NCBI GenBank assembly: GCA_027069135.1
Contig: JALXFE010000334.1
Coordinates: forward strand, 1-51,876
DNA from: Thermoanaerobaculia bacterium
Lineage (GTDB): Bacteria > Acidobacteriota > Thermoanaerobaculia > Multivoradales > JAHZIX01
Reading direction: 5' to 3'
Length of the DNA: 51,876 nt
Both the position numbers and the translations under genes were made by a program. Below are positions 42,601-51,876 of the stretch, piece after piece (the stretch's first letter is position 1; each line of letters starts with the position of its first letter). The notes beneath the pieces were generated by a model, which was not told the origin of the DNA, did not search any database, and saw only the letters and a program-made list of their open reading frames with translations.

Positions 42601-45600
42601 TCCACCGTCGGCGATTTCTTTCCCTTTGATCGATCTGAGCTCCTTGGAGAAGCGAGACGTCGAGGTCGAATGCCTTGGCCTGGCGCGGTCGGAAGCCAAC
42701 CATCCGTTTTCCCTGGAGGCGGGCCCGGTGTTTCGATTGCGCCTGGTGCGCCGGAAGGAACAGGAGCATTGGCTGCTCTTCAGCGCTCATCACATCGTCT
42801 CTGACGGCTGGTCCATGGAAGTGCTGGTAGGAGAGCTTTCGGCCCTCTACGAGGCTTACCGAAGCGGAAGGACCTCTCCCCTGGTGGACCTACCGGTGCA
42901 ATATGGGGACTTCGCCAAGTGGCAGCGAGATTGGCTCACCGAAGAGCGGGTACGTGGGGAGGTGGAGTTCTGGCGTCAACAGCTGGACGGCGCCCCCCCG
43001 GTGCTGCCCCTGCCTTCGGATCGGCCCCGCCCAGCAGAGCACCGTTTTCATGGTGATCGCTTGCCGTTCACCGTCCCATCGGCGGTGAACGAGGGTCTCC
43101 GGCACATCAGCCGTAGCCACGGAGTTACCCCTTTCATAGCCTTGTTGGCAGCCTTCCAGGTCCTCCTGGCCCGCGTCTGCGACCAAGACGATGTCGTCCT
43201 CGGAACTCCCACGGCGAATCGACACCGTCTGGAAATTGAGGGCCTCATCGGTTGCTTCATCAATACCCTCGTGCTTCGCGCCCGGGTTGACCGGCAGAAG
43301 CCTTTCGCTGCTTTCTTGGCGCAAGTCAGGGATAGCGCTCTGGAGGCCCAGCGCCATAACGAGCTGCCGTTTGAAAAGCTGGTGGAGGAACTGCAGCCGG
43401 AGCGCAGTCTGTCCCACAACCCCTTCTTCCAAGTGTCCTTTTTCCTGCAGACCAGCGCCACCGCTTCGCTGCAAATTTCCGGCCTGGAATTGGAGTCCTT
43501 GGACCAGAACGTCCTGACAGCGAAGTTTGATTTGAACCTGGTCATGAGCGAGGCCCCGGGCAAGCTCTTCGGCGCCTTGGAGTTCAACCTGGATCTCTTT
43601 GACCGGACGACCGCACGGCGGCTGTTGGGCAATTGGCTCCGGCTCCTCGAGTCGGTTGCCGCGGATTCTCAGACCGCTGTCGGAGCGCTGGAGATCCTAG
43701 CCCCCGGTGAGCGCCATCAGCTCCTCGTCGAAGCCAACGACACGGTCAAGGACTACGGTGCGCCGATACGCATCGAATCCTTGGTGGCAGCCCGCGTAGC
43801 GGAACGGCCGTCGGCTTGTGCAGTCTCTGATGGCGAGGAAGAGTGGACGTTCTCGGAGTTGCGAGAACGGGCCTTGGGTGTTGCCGAGCGTCTTCGGGGC
43901 CTGGGGGTGGGAGTCGGCGATAGGGTCGGTGTCTGTCTCCATCGGTCTGCGGACCTGGTCGCTGCCGTCCTCGGGATTCTGGAGACCGGAGCCGCCTTCG
44001 TACCGCTGGATCCGGAGGCACCCGCGAAGCGGCTGAGGTTCATCGTTGAGGACGCCGGCTTGGGGGCCGTCCTGGGTAACCACCCTGCCCTGAGTTCCCA
44101 GGTGCCCGTGCTGGATGCCCGGATACCAGATGCCGAAACCGAGACCTCGCCGCCCGCTTCTGCCGCGGTCCGGGACGCCAAAGCGGCCTTGCCGCCGAAC
44201 GGTCCTGCCTACGTGATCTACACCTCCGGCTCAACCGGTTGGCCCAAGGGTGTGGAGATCTCCCACGGGTCTCTTCTCAACTATCTGCGGTGGGCCGCGG
44301 AGGTTTACCTGCAGGGAGAGTCACTGAAGCTCGGCCTCTACACTTCCGCAGCTTTCGACCTGACCATCACCTCCCTTTTTCTCCCTCTGGTGACGGGGAA
44401 TTCCCTGGTCATCTACCGCCAGGGAGCGGAGGATCTGAGCGGCATGATCCGCGAGGGCCAGCTGGGGGTTCTGAAGTTGACGCCAAGCCATCTCGCCCTT
44501 ATGCGAGGAGAGGACCTGACGAGCTTCGGAGTCCGGCGGATCATCGTCGGGGGAGAGGCCTTTCCTACTTCCCTGGCGGACGAGCTCGTCGGCATCTTCG
44601 GCCTCGAGACGGAGATTCTCAACGAGTACGGTCCAACGGAAGCCACCGTCGGCTGTATGATCCACCGTTTTCAGGTTCACCGGAGCTACGGTTCGACGGT
44701 GGCTATCGGCCTGCCGGCAAGAAATGCACAGATTTTCGTCCTCGACCGGGGACTGCGACCGGTGCCGTTCAATGTCCCCGGAGAGATCTACATCGGTGGG
44801 GCGGGGCTGGCGTCGAGCTACCTTGGGCGTCCGCGACTCACCGCGGAGAGGTTCTTGCCAGATTCGGCGAGGGCCGGAGGCCGCCTCTACCGCACCGGCG
44901 ACGTGGCCCGTTGGCGACCAGAGACGGGCCTCGAGTTCCTTGGACGCAACGACGACCAGGTCAAATTCCACGGCCATCGCATCGAGCTCGGCGAGATTCG
45001 TGAAGTTCTCAAGCGGCATCGGGAGGTGAGCGATAGCGCTGTCGTACTGGCTCAAGATCCGCATCTGGGGGAGGTTCTGGCCGCCTACTACGCCGCCCGG
45101 GAGGCCATCGATCCCTTCGAGCTACGCAGCTTCATGGGGCAGAGCCTGACGGACACACTGATTCCGGGGCGTTTCATCCATCTGAAGCGCCTGCCTCTGA
45201 ACCTCAACGGCAAGGTCGACGTTGGGGCTCTGCCTGTCTTGGGTGAGGTGGAAAAGAGCGGCCGACGAGACTTCGTCGCTCCTCGCAGCCAGATGGAAAG
45301 AGACGTGGCGGAGATCTGGCAGGAGGTCCTGGGCCACCCGCGAATCGGCCTCCGGGATCATTTCTTCGAGCTCGGTGGTCATTCCTTGTTGGCAACCCGA
45401 CTGGTGGCCCGGGTGCGGGACGCCCTGGGTCTGGAGCTTCCCTTGCGGGAGATTTTCGTGGCTCCGACTCTCGAGGCCCTGGCACAGCGGTTGGAGGAAT
45501 TGGAGGAGGAAGGCCGGGGCGTGGACCTGCCGCCGTTGGTGGCCGGGGACCGGCGTGGACCTCTGCCTCTCTCCTTCGCCCAGGAGCGGCTGTGGTTCCT

Positions 45601-48600
45601 GGACCAGTTGGAGCCCGGGAGCACCGCCTACAACATTCCTGTCGCGGTCAGCGTCCACGGTCCCTTGAGAGTGGCGGCGTTCGCGCAAGCGTTGACGGGC
45701 CTGGTGGAGCGCCACGAGATTCTGCGGAGTCGCTACGACTCCCATTTGGGAGAGCCGATTCAGGTCATCGACGAGGCTACGGCTGCTGATCTGCCCCTGA
45801 TGGATCTCCAGGGATTGGAAGAAGAGAGGGCCCGGGCTGAGGTGCTGCACTGGGCGATGCGGGAGGCCGGTCGGTCCTTCGACCTTGCGCGGGGGCCGAT
45901 CCTTCGGGTGACCCTACTAGCCTTGGGAGCCGAGGAGCATGTTGTCCTGGCTACGATGCATCACATCGCCAGCGACGGCTGGTCCATGGAGATCCTGCTG
46001 CGGGATTTCGGAGCATTATATTCCGCCGCTGAAGCCGGCGGAGAGGCGGCGCTGGAGCCCCTGTCAGTACAATACGCAGACTACGCGAGGTGGCAGCGAA
46101 GTTGGTTGGTGGGAGAGGTCCTCGAGGGGGAGGTGAGCTTCTGGCGCCAGCGCCTGGAAGGGCTACCTCCGGTACTCGAATTGGCGACGGATCGACCCCG
46201 GCCTCCGATTCAGGGCTCCCGAGGGGCCCTGGTGGAGTTCGCTTTGCCGGGGGAGCTCTCGACTCGCCTGGAAGCATTCTCGCTGGATCGGGGAACAACC
46301 CTTTTCATGACGCTGCTGGCGGCTTTTCAGGGATTGCTTTCCAGGCTTTCGGGGCAAGTCGATCTAGCGGTGGGAGCGCCCATCGCCGGCCGCCGACAGC
46401 TGGAGCTGGAAGACCTCATCGGCTTTTTCGTCAACACCCTGGTGCTACGCGGGGATCTGTCGGATGATCCCGGCTTCGGCGAGTTGGTCCTCCAGGCCCG
46501 AGAACGGGTCCTGGAAGCCCACGCTCACCAAGATCTCCCCTTCGAGCGTCTGGTCGAGGAGCTCCAGCCGGAACGCAGCCTTGCTCACGCTCCGCTCTTT
46601 CAGGTGATGTTCGATCTGGCGGAGACCTCTATCGGAAATGAGCGGATCCTTGCGCCAGGGATTTCCATGGAGGCCCTGGACGTCGGAGCCACGACGGCCA
46701 AATTCGACCTGTCTCTGGCCCTCGGTCGGCGGCAATGGGGGCTCGCCGGATCTTTGGAATATGCCGTCGACCTCTTCGATGCAGTCACCGCCCGGCGGCT
46801 GACCGAGAACTTCTCCGTCTTCCTCGAGAGCGCTCTGGAAGAACCGACGGTTCCCCTTTCTCAGCTTTCCCTCATGACCGCTTCCCAGGAGTGGCAATTG
46901 GTTGGAGAGTGGGGGAGTGCATTGCCCGCGCTGGCTTCGAAGAGTCTCTTGCCGGAAGCCTTCGAGACCGTCGTAAACCGATTTGTGGACAAGAAATGCC
47001 TCGTCTCCGGAGGCGAGACCTTGACCTATGGAGAATTGAGGGATCGGGCCACGACCCTCGCCGGTGCTCTGAGGAATCTCGGGGTCGGGCCGGAGGTGCG
47101 AGTCGCGGTCTGGATCGAACGCTCCCTGGCCCAGGTCGTGGCATTCTGGGGAGTCCTTCTTTCCGGAGGGGCTTATCTGCCGCTGGACCCGGACGGCAGG
47201 ATGGAGCGGAACCGGCAGATTCTGGTGGACGCCGACGCCACCTTTTTGCTGACCGCTGCTATTTCACCTCCGAAGGCCTTGGAGTTCGCGGGAAAGGTCG
47301 TCACTCTGGAGGAACTCTCCTCTTCACCGGCGGCGGTGCCACTGCCGTCCGTGCCACTGCCGTCGGTGGACGATTTGCAGACATCTTCCATCTTCTACAC
47401 CTCGGGATCCACGGGAAAGCCCAAGGGCGTCGTCATCGACCATTCGGCACTCATTAGTTACGCCCGGGAGGCAGTGCGTGCCTATGGCCTGAGCTCCCGG
47501 GACCGGGTTCTGCAGTTTGCCTCTATCGCCTTCGACGCCAGCATGGAGGATATTCTCTGTACCTTGCTCACGGGTGCCACGCTGGTTCTACGAGATGGGC
47601 AGATGTTGGCTTCCATGAAGCGGTTCATGGAGGTCGCCGCGGATCTGGAGATCACCGTTCTGCTTCTGCCGACGATGTTCTGGCACGAGATTCTGGTCGC
47701 GATGGAGGTGGAAGAATTCCAATGGCCGGAGACCCTGCGTCAGGTCGTCGTCGGTGGCGAGGCCCTCACCCAGGAGACCTTGACCCTCTGGCGCTCCCTG
47801 GACCCGGGACCGCGGCAGTTGAGAAATACCTACGGCCCGACGGAAGCGACGGTAGTAGCCACCCATTGGTGTACTACCCCGGAAGTGGCCGGGCTCGATC
47901 TGTCGGTCCCTATCGGCAGGCCTCTTTCGGGACGGCGGGTCTATGTCGTGGATCGCAGATTCGAGCTCACTGGCCTCGGTGTTGCCGGGGAGCTGTGTAT
48001 TGGAGGCCTGGGTCTCGCCCGGGGGTACCTTGGCCGGCCTGGGGAGACCGCCAGACTCTTCGTTCCGGACCCCTGGAGCCCGAATCCTGGGAATCGCGTC
48101 TACCGGTCCGGCGACGAAGTTCGCTGGCTGGGCACCGGCGATCTGGAGTACTTGGGTCGCCTGGACCACCAGGTCAAACTGCGGGGCTTTCGCATCGAGT
48201 TGGGCGAGGTGGAAGCGGTCCTCGGGGAGCACCCTTCGGTGATCCGGGCGGTGGTAACCCTGCGGGAAGACACGGCGAGGGGCAAGTTCCTCGCTGCCTA
48301 TCTCCTGACCGACCGGCAAGGATCCCTGCCGACAGGACGGCTTCGTTCCCAGATGAACCACCGTCTGCCGGATTTCATGATACCGGCAGCCTGGGTTTTT
48401 CTCGAGGATCTTCCCCGCACACCCAGCGTTGGAGTCGGTCGACGGGTGTTGCCGGTGCCGGAGGCGCCGAGTATCAACGTCGAGTATGTGGCGCCAAGAA
48501 CCCCGACAGAAGAGGTCTTAGCCGGGCTGTGGGAGGAAGTCCTAGGCCTCCCACGGGTCGGGATCCGGGCCCGTTTTTTCGATCTCGGTGGCGATTCCTT

Positions 48601-51600
48601 GTTGGCTACGCGGCTCATCGCCCGCGTGCGAGACGCGTTCGGCCTCGAAGTTCCCCTGAGGGAGATCTTTGTCGTCCCTACCGTCGAAGGTCTGGCAGAG
48701 CGATTGGAGGAGTTAGAACGGGAAGACCGTGGCTTCGGACCGCCGCCTCTACAGGCGGCGGAGCGTCTCGGTCCCCTCCCCCTGTCGTTCTCTCAGGAGC
48801 GTCTCTGGTTCTTGGATCAGCTGGAGCCGGAGAGCGTAGCCTACAACGTGCCGCTGGCGGTTCGCTTGGAGGGTCCCCTACAGGTCCGCGCTTTCTCCCT
48901 TGCACTGGATCGTCTGAGCCGGCGCCATGAGAGCCTGCGGACCCGTTTCGAGCTAGCTCAGGGGGAAGCCGTTCAGGTCGTCTGCGCGGCGAGCCCGGTG
49001 CCTTTGCCGGTGGTCGATCTCTCCTCCCTGGCGCCGTTGTCCGCGCAGCAGGAGACTCGACGTCTGGCCCTGGCGGAGGCCCGCCGTCCTTTCGATCTGG
49101 AGACCGGACCGGTCTTTCGGACCGTCTTGCTGCGCTGCAGCCCCACCGACCACGCGGTGCTGGCCACCATGCACCATATCGCCAGCGACGGATGGTCGAT
49201 GGATGTCCTCCTGCGAGACTTCGGAGCCTTGTACCAGGCGGCAGTTCTCGGCATCGAAGCTGAGCTGCCACCTCTGCCGGTGCAGTATGGCGACTATGCC
49301 GTCTGGCAGCGGAGTTGGTTGCAGGGTGAGGTTCTGGAGCAGGAGGTAGCCTATTGGAAGGAGCAGCTCGACGGACTTCCCTCGGTGCTGGCGCTGCCCA
49401 CGGACCGGCCCCGACGGTCGGTTCAGAGCAGTCGCGGCGCGGTTCTTCGATTCTCCTTGCCTCCTGATTTGGCGACGGAGCTCGGGAGATTCTCTCGACA
49501 GCGGTCAGCGACCCTCTTCATGACGACCCTGGCAGGCCTGCAGGCCTTGCTCTCCCGGATAACGGGGCAGGCGGAGGTGGCGGTGGGGGTTCCCACGGCT
49601 GGCCGCCGCCACACGGAGCTCGAGGGATTGATCGGCTTCTTCGTCAATACCCTCGTCTCGAGGGGAAGCCTGCAGGTGGGTCTGCCGTTCCAGGATCTCG
49701 TGGATCAAGCGCGGGATCGAGTGCTGGAGGCCCACGCCCACCAGGACCTTCCCTTCGAGCGGCTGGTGCAGGAGCTCCAGCCGGAGCGCAGCCTTGCCCA
49801 TGCGCCGATTTTCCAGGTGAGCTTCGAAGTCGCGGAAGCCGAGGAAGACGAAGAGCGGCGACTGGCTCCGGAGCTTTCCATGACGGTCTTGGGGATTGCC
49901 TCTACCACCGCCAAGGTCGATCTCTCGATGGGGCTGGGGCGTAGCGAGGAAGGGATCTCCGGCACCCTGGAGTACTCGGTGGACCTCTTTGACCAGGTGA
50001 CGGTCCTGCGGATCATCGAGGCTTTTTGTGTGCTCTTGAGGCATGCCGTTGAGCGCCCCGAGGCCCCTCTCTCCCAGCTCCCGCTGCTCACCCCGACCCA
50101 GCGCTGGCAGGTGATCCGGGAATGGTCCCAATCGGCTCCGGGCCCGGTCTCGGCGGGATCTCTGGTGGAAAATCTAGCGACTCTGGCGTCACGGTTTCCC
50201 GGCCGGCCGGCCGTCGAAGACGGCGGCCGATCCCTTTCCTACGGCGAGCTGCAGCAGCGGTCCGACCAACTGGCTCGGCATCTGCGCAGCCTCGGTGTCG
50301 CTGCGGAAGATCGCATCGGGGTGTGGATGGAACGATCCCTGGACCAGGTAGTGGCCTTCTGGGGGATCCTTCAGGCCGGTGCCGCCTACGTACCCCTCGA
50401 TGGGGAAGGCGGGGAGGAACGAAATCGCTACATCCTGGGGGACGCTGAAATTCGTGTCCTCGTGACCTCCGGGCAGTCCATTCCGGGTGACTTGGAAGCC
50501 TCCTTGGCGATCATCGAGGCCCACTCGGATGGCTGGCGCGTCCCGGACTGGCCAACGGTAGAGCCGACCCCGGAGCTCCCTCCCGGTAGACCTCTGGCGG
50601 AAAGCTCCGCGGCTTACGTCATCTACACCTCGGGTTCGACGGGTCTGCCTAAGGGAGTCGTGGTGGAGCACGGTGCCCTGGTGCCTCATTTGCAGGCAGC
50701 GGTCGAGAGTTTCCGGCTCGCCCCGGAAGATCGGCTCCTGCAATTCGCTTCGCCGGTCTTCGATACCAGCGTCGAAGAGCTCTTTGCCCCCCTCCTTGCC
50801 GGAGCGACCCTCGTACTCCGGCCGGCGGAGCTGTGGGCCTCCATGGAAGACTTTCTGGAATTCTGTAGGGAGTCCAAGATCTCCGTCCTCGAGCTGCCCA
50901 CGGCCTTCTGGCAGGAGCTCCTGACAGCGATGGAGACCTGGGATTTGAACTGGCCCCAATCCCTGCGCCTTGTGGTCGTCGGCGGCGAAGCATTGAGCCG
51001 CCGGGCGATCTCTCAGTGGCGCGAGCTAGGCTCCAACCGGCCCCGGCTGGTGAATTCCTACGGCCCCACGGAAACCACGATCGCCGCGACAGAGTGGTGG
51101 GCGCCGGGGGAAGGTGAAGAGCTCGAGCATCCGGTGCCCATTGGCCGCCCTCTCGCCGGCCGCCGGGTCTACGTGGTCGACCGAAATCTCCTTCCGTCCG
51201 CAGTGGGCGCCGTCGGTGAGCTGTGCATCGGTGGAGTGGGGCTGGCTAGGGGCTACCTCGGGCAGGGGGCGAGGACCGCCGAGCGCTTCACTCCGGATCC
51301 CTTCGGTGGGGAGGCCGGGGCTCGCCTCTACCGCACCGGGGATCTGGCCTGCTTCCTGGCGACAGCGGACTTGGTGTTCCTGGATCGCACGGACCACCAG
51401 GTGAAGATCCGCGGATTCCGGGTGGAGTTGGGAGAGATCGAAGGGGTGCTCCAGGGGGCTTCCGAGGTTCGCTCTGCGGCGGTCACCTTCGGTGAGGGGG
51501 AAGGAAGGCAACTGCTGACGGCCTACGTAGACTCTTCCGTCGACGAGGGGGAGGCCCCGGCAGCCGTCCAGGCCCGCCTCCAGGAGTATTGCCGCCACCG

Positions 51601-51876
51601 CCTTCCGGAGTACATGGTGCCCACCGCCTGGGTCCTCTTGGACGAGCTACCCATGACCCCCAGCGGCAAGGTGGACCGGAAGGCTCTGCCGGAGCCGGAC
51701 CTAGAGGGCCTCGGCACGTCCGAGTACCTGGCCCCTCGCACTCCGGCGGAAGAGGTCCTGGCAGCCCTGTGGAGTGAGGTCCTGGGCCTCCCCCGGGTGA
51801 GTGTCACGGCCCCGTTCTTCGAGCTCGGCGGGCATTCCTTGTTGGCGACCCGTCTCATCGCCCGGGTTCGGGACGC
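39686..51876 (+). CDS. Multimodular NRPS, modules 5-8, incomplete at the window edge
   Basis: Starts at GTG 39686 with AAGGAG at 39673-39678. It stays open to the last base, at least 4063 residues. Residues about 15-270 are only the C-terminal lobe of a condensation domain (EREYWVARLAGRPPVVSLPA onward); the HHxxxDG lobe is absent. Then A5 (about 295-780), PCP (Ser844), C (HHIVSDG 1035-1041), A6 (about 1366-1850), PCP (Ser1900), C (HHIASDG 2092-2098), A7 (about 2422-2920), PCP (Ser2971), C (HHIASDG 3163-3169), A8 (about 3489-4000) and a PCP begun (Ser4051). All complete C domains look L-donor type. Codes by eye: A5 D F T K I V E V G and A6 D L T K I V E V G, both close to the known Asn code DLTKLGEVG; A7 D A E L V V T V V and A8 D T E E V V S I A, not assigned. 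No E or TE domain is seen yet. Confidence 0.93.
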   Translation, partial: MEQDSETTGTGKGRSGTGPSEAGLVQLALLSPSKLDEILAPEREYWVARLAGRPPVVSLPADFLRGGSWRPPTGEISFRFRQEVATEVLRVCRHRPALVFTVLAASVSVCLARYNAESDIAVGMGTPLNESLEEGLNRVLVLRNSVAPDKSLGDLLVAVKESVSEAFQHSRYPFDRLLESLGLAAQNGEGGWNPLFGVFLRQRGIHSSASMGRLGHEVEIQLSAEGGEIGGQAKFSSELYGRETVEIFLEHLELVVEALVTRPKTPIGELRLLSKKLRRWWLEEFNSTTRDFPAAQTSVDLFRRQAAVKGTDTAVICDGDVLSYGELDHRSGCLAELLVSRGLGKGERVVVCMPHGFDLVVATWAVLRAGCALVPMDPSHPLGRRRYIAQDSGAALVLTVGDAASDLAVSAVESSPEGGSSGLEVLDLADLEPVLGESPPPAAVLPEPDSVAYVLYTSGSTGRPKGVEVSHGALLNYLQWADEVYLRGEELNLGLYTSFAFDFTVTSLFLPLVTGNRLLVFTGTSEELAAWLQQGQLGILKLTPSHLSLLRSGEFLSREVRRIVVGGEAFPAALAADLLEDFGPDVEIYNEYGPTEATVGCMIHRFDPERDRRVSVPIGVPAGNAQIYVLDEHLEPRAQNEPGELFIGGAGLAQGYLRQPALTAERFIPDPFREGGRLYRTGDMARYLPTGTVDFLGRDDDQVKIRGHRVELDEIRAVLNRHRKVRDSAITLVREDGGEETLVAYYASRQEIDADELRSHLGESLVPATIPGLFVQLKRLPLSLNGKVDTSALPPLEAVRKRLRRAYIAPQTTTERHLAEIWQQVLGLEKVGRTDNFFSLGGHSLVATRIVSRIRRHFAVDLPLRQLFDAPTIEQLALKLAQVEGQELPGPSPIERLESRGTFPLSFAQQRLWFLHQMNPLGSSYNVPIGLQIRGPLEFRALFRALQTVVDRHEILRTTYTQEEGQPVQRVAPPSAISFPLIDLSSLEKRDVEVECLGLARSEANHPFSLEAGPVFRLRLVRRKEQEHWLLFSAHHIVSDGWSMEVLVGELSALYEAYRSGRTSPLVDLPVQYGDFAKWQRDWLTEERVRGEVEFWRQQLDGAPPVLPLPSDRPRPAEHRFHGDRLPFTVPSAVNEGLRHISRSHGVTPFIALLAAFQVLLARVCDQDDVVLGTPTANRHRLEIEGLIGCFINTLVLRARVDRQKPFAAFLAQVRDSALEAQRHNELPFEKLVEELQPERSLSHNPFFQVSFFLQTSATASLQISGLELESLDQNVLTAKFDLNLVMSEAPGKLFGALEFNLDLFDRTTARRLLGNWLRLLESVAADSQTAVGALEILAPGERHQLLVEANDTVKDYGAPIRIESLVAARVAERPSACAVSDGEEEWTFSELRERALGVAERLRGLGVGVGDRVGVCLHRSADLVAAVLGILETGAAFVPLDPEAPAKRLRFIVEDAGLGAVLGNHPALSSQVPVLDARIPDAETETSPPASAAVRDAKAALPPNGPAYVIYTSGSTGWPKGVEISHGSLLNYLRWAAEVYLQGESLKLGLYTSAAFDLTITSLFLPLVTGNSLVIYRQGAEDLSGMIREGQLGVLKLTPSHLALMRGEDLTSFGVRRIIVGGEAFPTSLADELVGIFGLETEILNEYGPTEATVGCMIHRFQVHRSYGSTVAIGLPARNAQIFVLDRGLRPVPFNVPGEIYIGGAGLASSYLGRPRLTAERFLPDSARAGGRLYRTGDVARWRPETGLEFLGRNDDQVKFHGHRIELGEIREVLKRHREVSDSAVVLAQDPHLGEVLAAYYAAREAIDPFELRSFMGQSLTDTLIPGRFIHLKRLPLNLNGKVDVGALPVLGEVEKSGRRDFVAPRSQMERDVAEIWQEVLGHPRIGLRDHFFELGGHSLLATRLVARVRDALGLELPLREIFVAPTLEALAQRLEELEEEGRGVDLPPLVAGDRRGPLPLSFAQERLWFLDQLEPGSTAYNIPVAVSVHGPLRVAAFAQALTGLVERHEILRSRYDSHLGEPIQVIDEATAADLPLMDLQGLEEERARAEVLHWAMREAGRSFDLARGPILRVTLLALGAEEHVVLATMHHIASDGWSMEILLRDFGALYSAAEAGGEAALEPLSVQYADYARWQRSWLVGEVLEGEVSFWRQRLEGLPPVLELATDRPRPPIQGSRGALVEFALPGELSTRLEAFSLDRGTTLFMTLLAAFQGLLSRLSGQVDLAVGAPIAGRRQLELEDLIGFFVNTLVLRGDLSDDPGFGELVLQARERVLEAHAHQDLPFERLVEELQPERSLAHAPLFQVMFDLAETSIGNERILAPGISMEALDVGATTAKFDLSLALGRRQWGLAGSLEYAVDLFDAVTARRLTENFSVFLESALEEPTVPLSQLSLMTASQEWQLVGEWGSALPALASKSLLPEAFETVVNRFVDKKCLVSGGETLTYGELRDRATTLAGALRNLGVGPEVRVAVWIERSLAQVVAFWGVLLSGGAYLPLDPDGRMERNRQILVDADATFLLTAAISPPKALEFAGKVVTLEELSSSPAAVPLPSVPLPSVDDLQTSSIFYTSGSTGKPKGVVIDHSALISYAREAVRAYGLSSRDRVLQFASIAFDASMEDILCTLLTGATLVLRDGQMLASMKRFMEVAADLEITVLLLPTMFWHEILVAMEVEEFQWPETLRQVVVGGEALTQETLTLWRSLDPGPRQLRNTYGPTEATVVATHWCTTPEVAGLDLSVPIGRPLSGRRVYVVDRRFELTGLGVAGELCIGGLGLARGYLGRPGETARLFVPDPWSPNPGNRVYRSGDEVRWLGTGDLEYLGRLDHQVKLRGFRIELGEVEAVLGEHPSVIRAVVTLREDTARGKFLAAYLLTDRQGSLPTGRLRSQMNHRLPDFMIPAAWVFLEDLPRTPSVGVGRRVLPVPEAPSINVEYVAPRTPTEEVLAGLWEEVLGLPRVGIRARFFDLGGDSLLATRLIARVRDAFGLEVPLREIFVVPTVEGLAERLEELEREDRGFGPPPLQAAERLGPLPLSFSQERLWFLDQLEPESVAYNVPLAVRLEGPLQVRAFSLALDRLSRRHESLRTRFELAQGEAVQVVCAASPVPLPVVDLSSLAPLSAQQETRRLALAEARRPFDLETGPVFRTVLLRCSPTDHAVLATMHHIASDGWSMDVLLRDFGALYQAAVLGIEAELPPLPVQYGDYAVWQRSWLQGEVLEQEVAYWKEQLDGLPSVLALPTDRPRRSVQSSRGAVLRFSLPPDLATELGRFSRQRSATLFMTTLAGLQALLSRITGQAEVAVGVPTAGRRHTELEGLIGFFVNTLVSRGSLQVGLPFQDLVDQARDRVLEAHAHQDLPFERLVQELQPERSLAHAPIFQVSFEVAEAEEDEERRLAPELSMTVLGIASTTAKVDLSMGLGRSEEGISGTLEYSVDLFDQVTVLRIIEAFCVLLRHAVERPEAPLSQLPLLTPTQRWQVIREWSQSAPGPVSAGSLVENLATLASRFPGRPAVEDGGRSLSYGELQQRSDQLARHLRSLGVAAEDRIGVWMERSLDQVVAFWGILQAGAAYVPLDGEGGEERNRYILGDAEIRVLVTSGQSIPGDLEASLAIIEAHSDGWRVPDWPTVEPTPELPPGRPLAESSAAYVIYTSGSTGLPKGVVVEHGALVPHLQAAVESFRLAPEDRLLQFASPVFDTSVEELFAPLLAGATLVLRPAELWASMEDFLEFCRESKISVLELPTAFWQELLTAMETWDLNWPQSLRLVVVGGEALSRRAISQWRELGSNRPRLVNSYGPTETTIAATEWWAPGEGEELEHPVPIGRPLAGRRVYVVDRNLLPSAVGAVGELCIGGVGLARGYLGQGARTAERFTPDPFGGEAGARLYRTGDLACFLATADLVFLDRTDHQVKIRGFRVELGEIEGVLQGASEVRSAAVTFGEGEGRQLLTAYVDSSVDEGEAPAAVQARLQEYCRHRLPEYMVPTAWVLLDELPMTPSGKVDRKALPEPDLEGLGTSEYLAPRTPAEEVLAALWSEVLGLPRVSVTAPFFELGGHSLLATRLIARVRD

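Noticed and set aside
39686-51876. CRISPR-like or satellite repetition
   Set aside because: The repeated segments are NRPS modules of about 3.2 kb, not short spaced repeats.
8760-51876. Search for a thioesterase, terminal reductase, MbtH-like protein, PPTase or transporter
   Set aside because: None found in any frame; the last NRPS is still open at the window end, so they may lie outside.
1-51876. tRNA, rRNA or riboswitch
   Set aside because: No cloverleaf, ribosomal or known riboswitch core was recognised by eye; a covariance-model scan would be decisive.

Overview
The window is a high-GC, gene-dense piece of a Gram-negative-type bacterial genome. Nothing in it fixes the phylum. The TubC-type docking domain, the mixed PKS/NRPS genes with a fatty-acyl-AMP ligase starter, the LysM/type VI-like gene set and the SEC-C tagged peptidase would suit Myxococcota or Acidobacteriota, but that is an impression and not a proof.

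Layout. (1) 1-3503, plus strand: a stand-alone malonyl acyltransferase/PfaD-type enoylreductase fusion, followed by a Phd/YefM-VapC toxin-antitoxin pair. (2) 3504-3986: gene-free, with a short tandem repeat, a perfect hairpin and a 169-bp element with perfect 17-bp terminal inverted repeats (MITE-like). (3) 3987-7907, minus strand: a three-gene set whose upstream gene encodes a LysM plus zinc-metallopeptidase protein of type VI/contractile-injection effector style, then a membrane-anchored MtfA-like peptidase. (4) 7908-8759: a long intergenic region with AT-rich islands, the likely promoter region of the cluster. (5) 8760 to the window end, plus strand: one very large, tightly packed lipopeptide operon, still open at the right edge.

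The assembly line reads, by eye: FAAL-ACP-KS-AT-KR-carrier | TubC docking-C-A1-PCP | (MIO histidine ammonia-lyase-like enzyme) | C-A2-PCP-E-C | (TauD/SyrP-like oxygenase 1) | C*-A3-PCP-C | (TauD/SyrP-like oxygenase 2) | C*-A4-PCP-C | (PhpK-like B12 radical SAM) | half-C-A5-PCP-C-A6-PCP-C-A7-PCP-C-A8-PCP and onward. C* means a condensation-type domain that has lost the HHxxxDG histidines. The expected product is a lipopeptide with a PKS-extended, probably 3-hydroxylated acyl tail and at least eight residues. Residue 2 would be D-configured, residues 3 and 4 are candidates for beta-hydroxylation, and residues 5 and 6 are asparagine-like. No thioesterase, transporter, MbtH-like gene or phosphopantetheinyl transferase is visible; they may lie beyond the window.

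The most interesting feature is a rule repeated at three consecutive protein junctions. The upstream NRPS ends with a lone C domain, a tailoring-enzyme gene follows, and the downstream NRPS begins with an inactive or half C domain in front of its A domain. At two junctions the enzyme is a TauD-like oxygenase, as in the known 'interface domain' siderophore systems. At the third it is a cobalamin radical SAM protein, which I do not know to be described, and its gene carries a frameshift plus an amber stop near its end.
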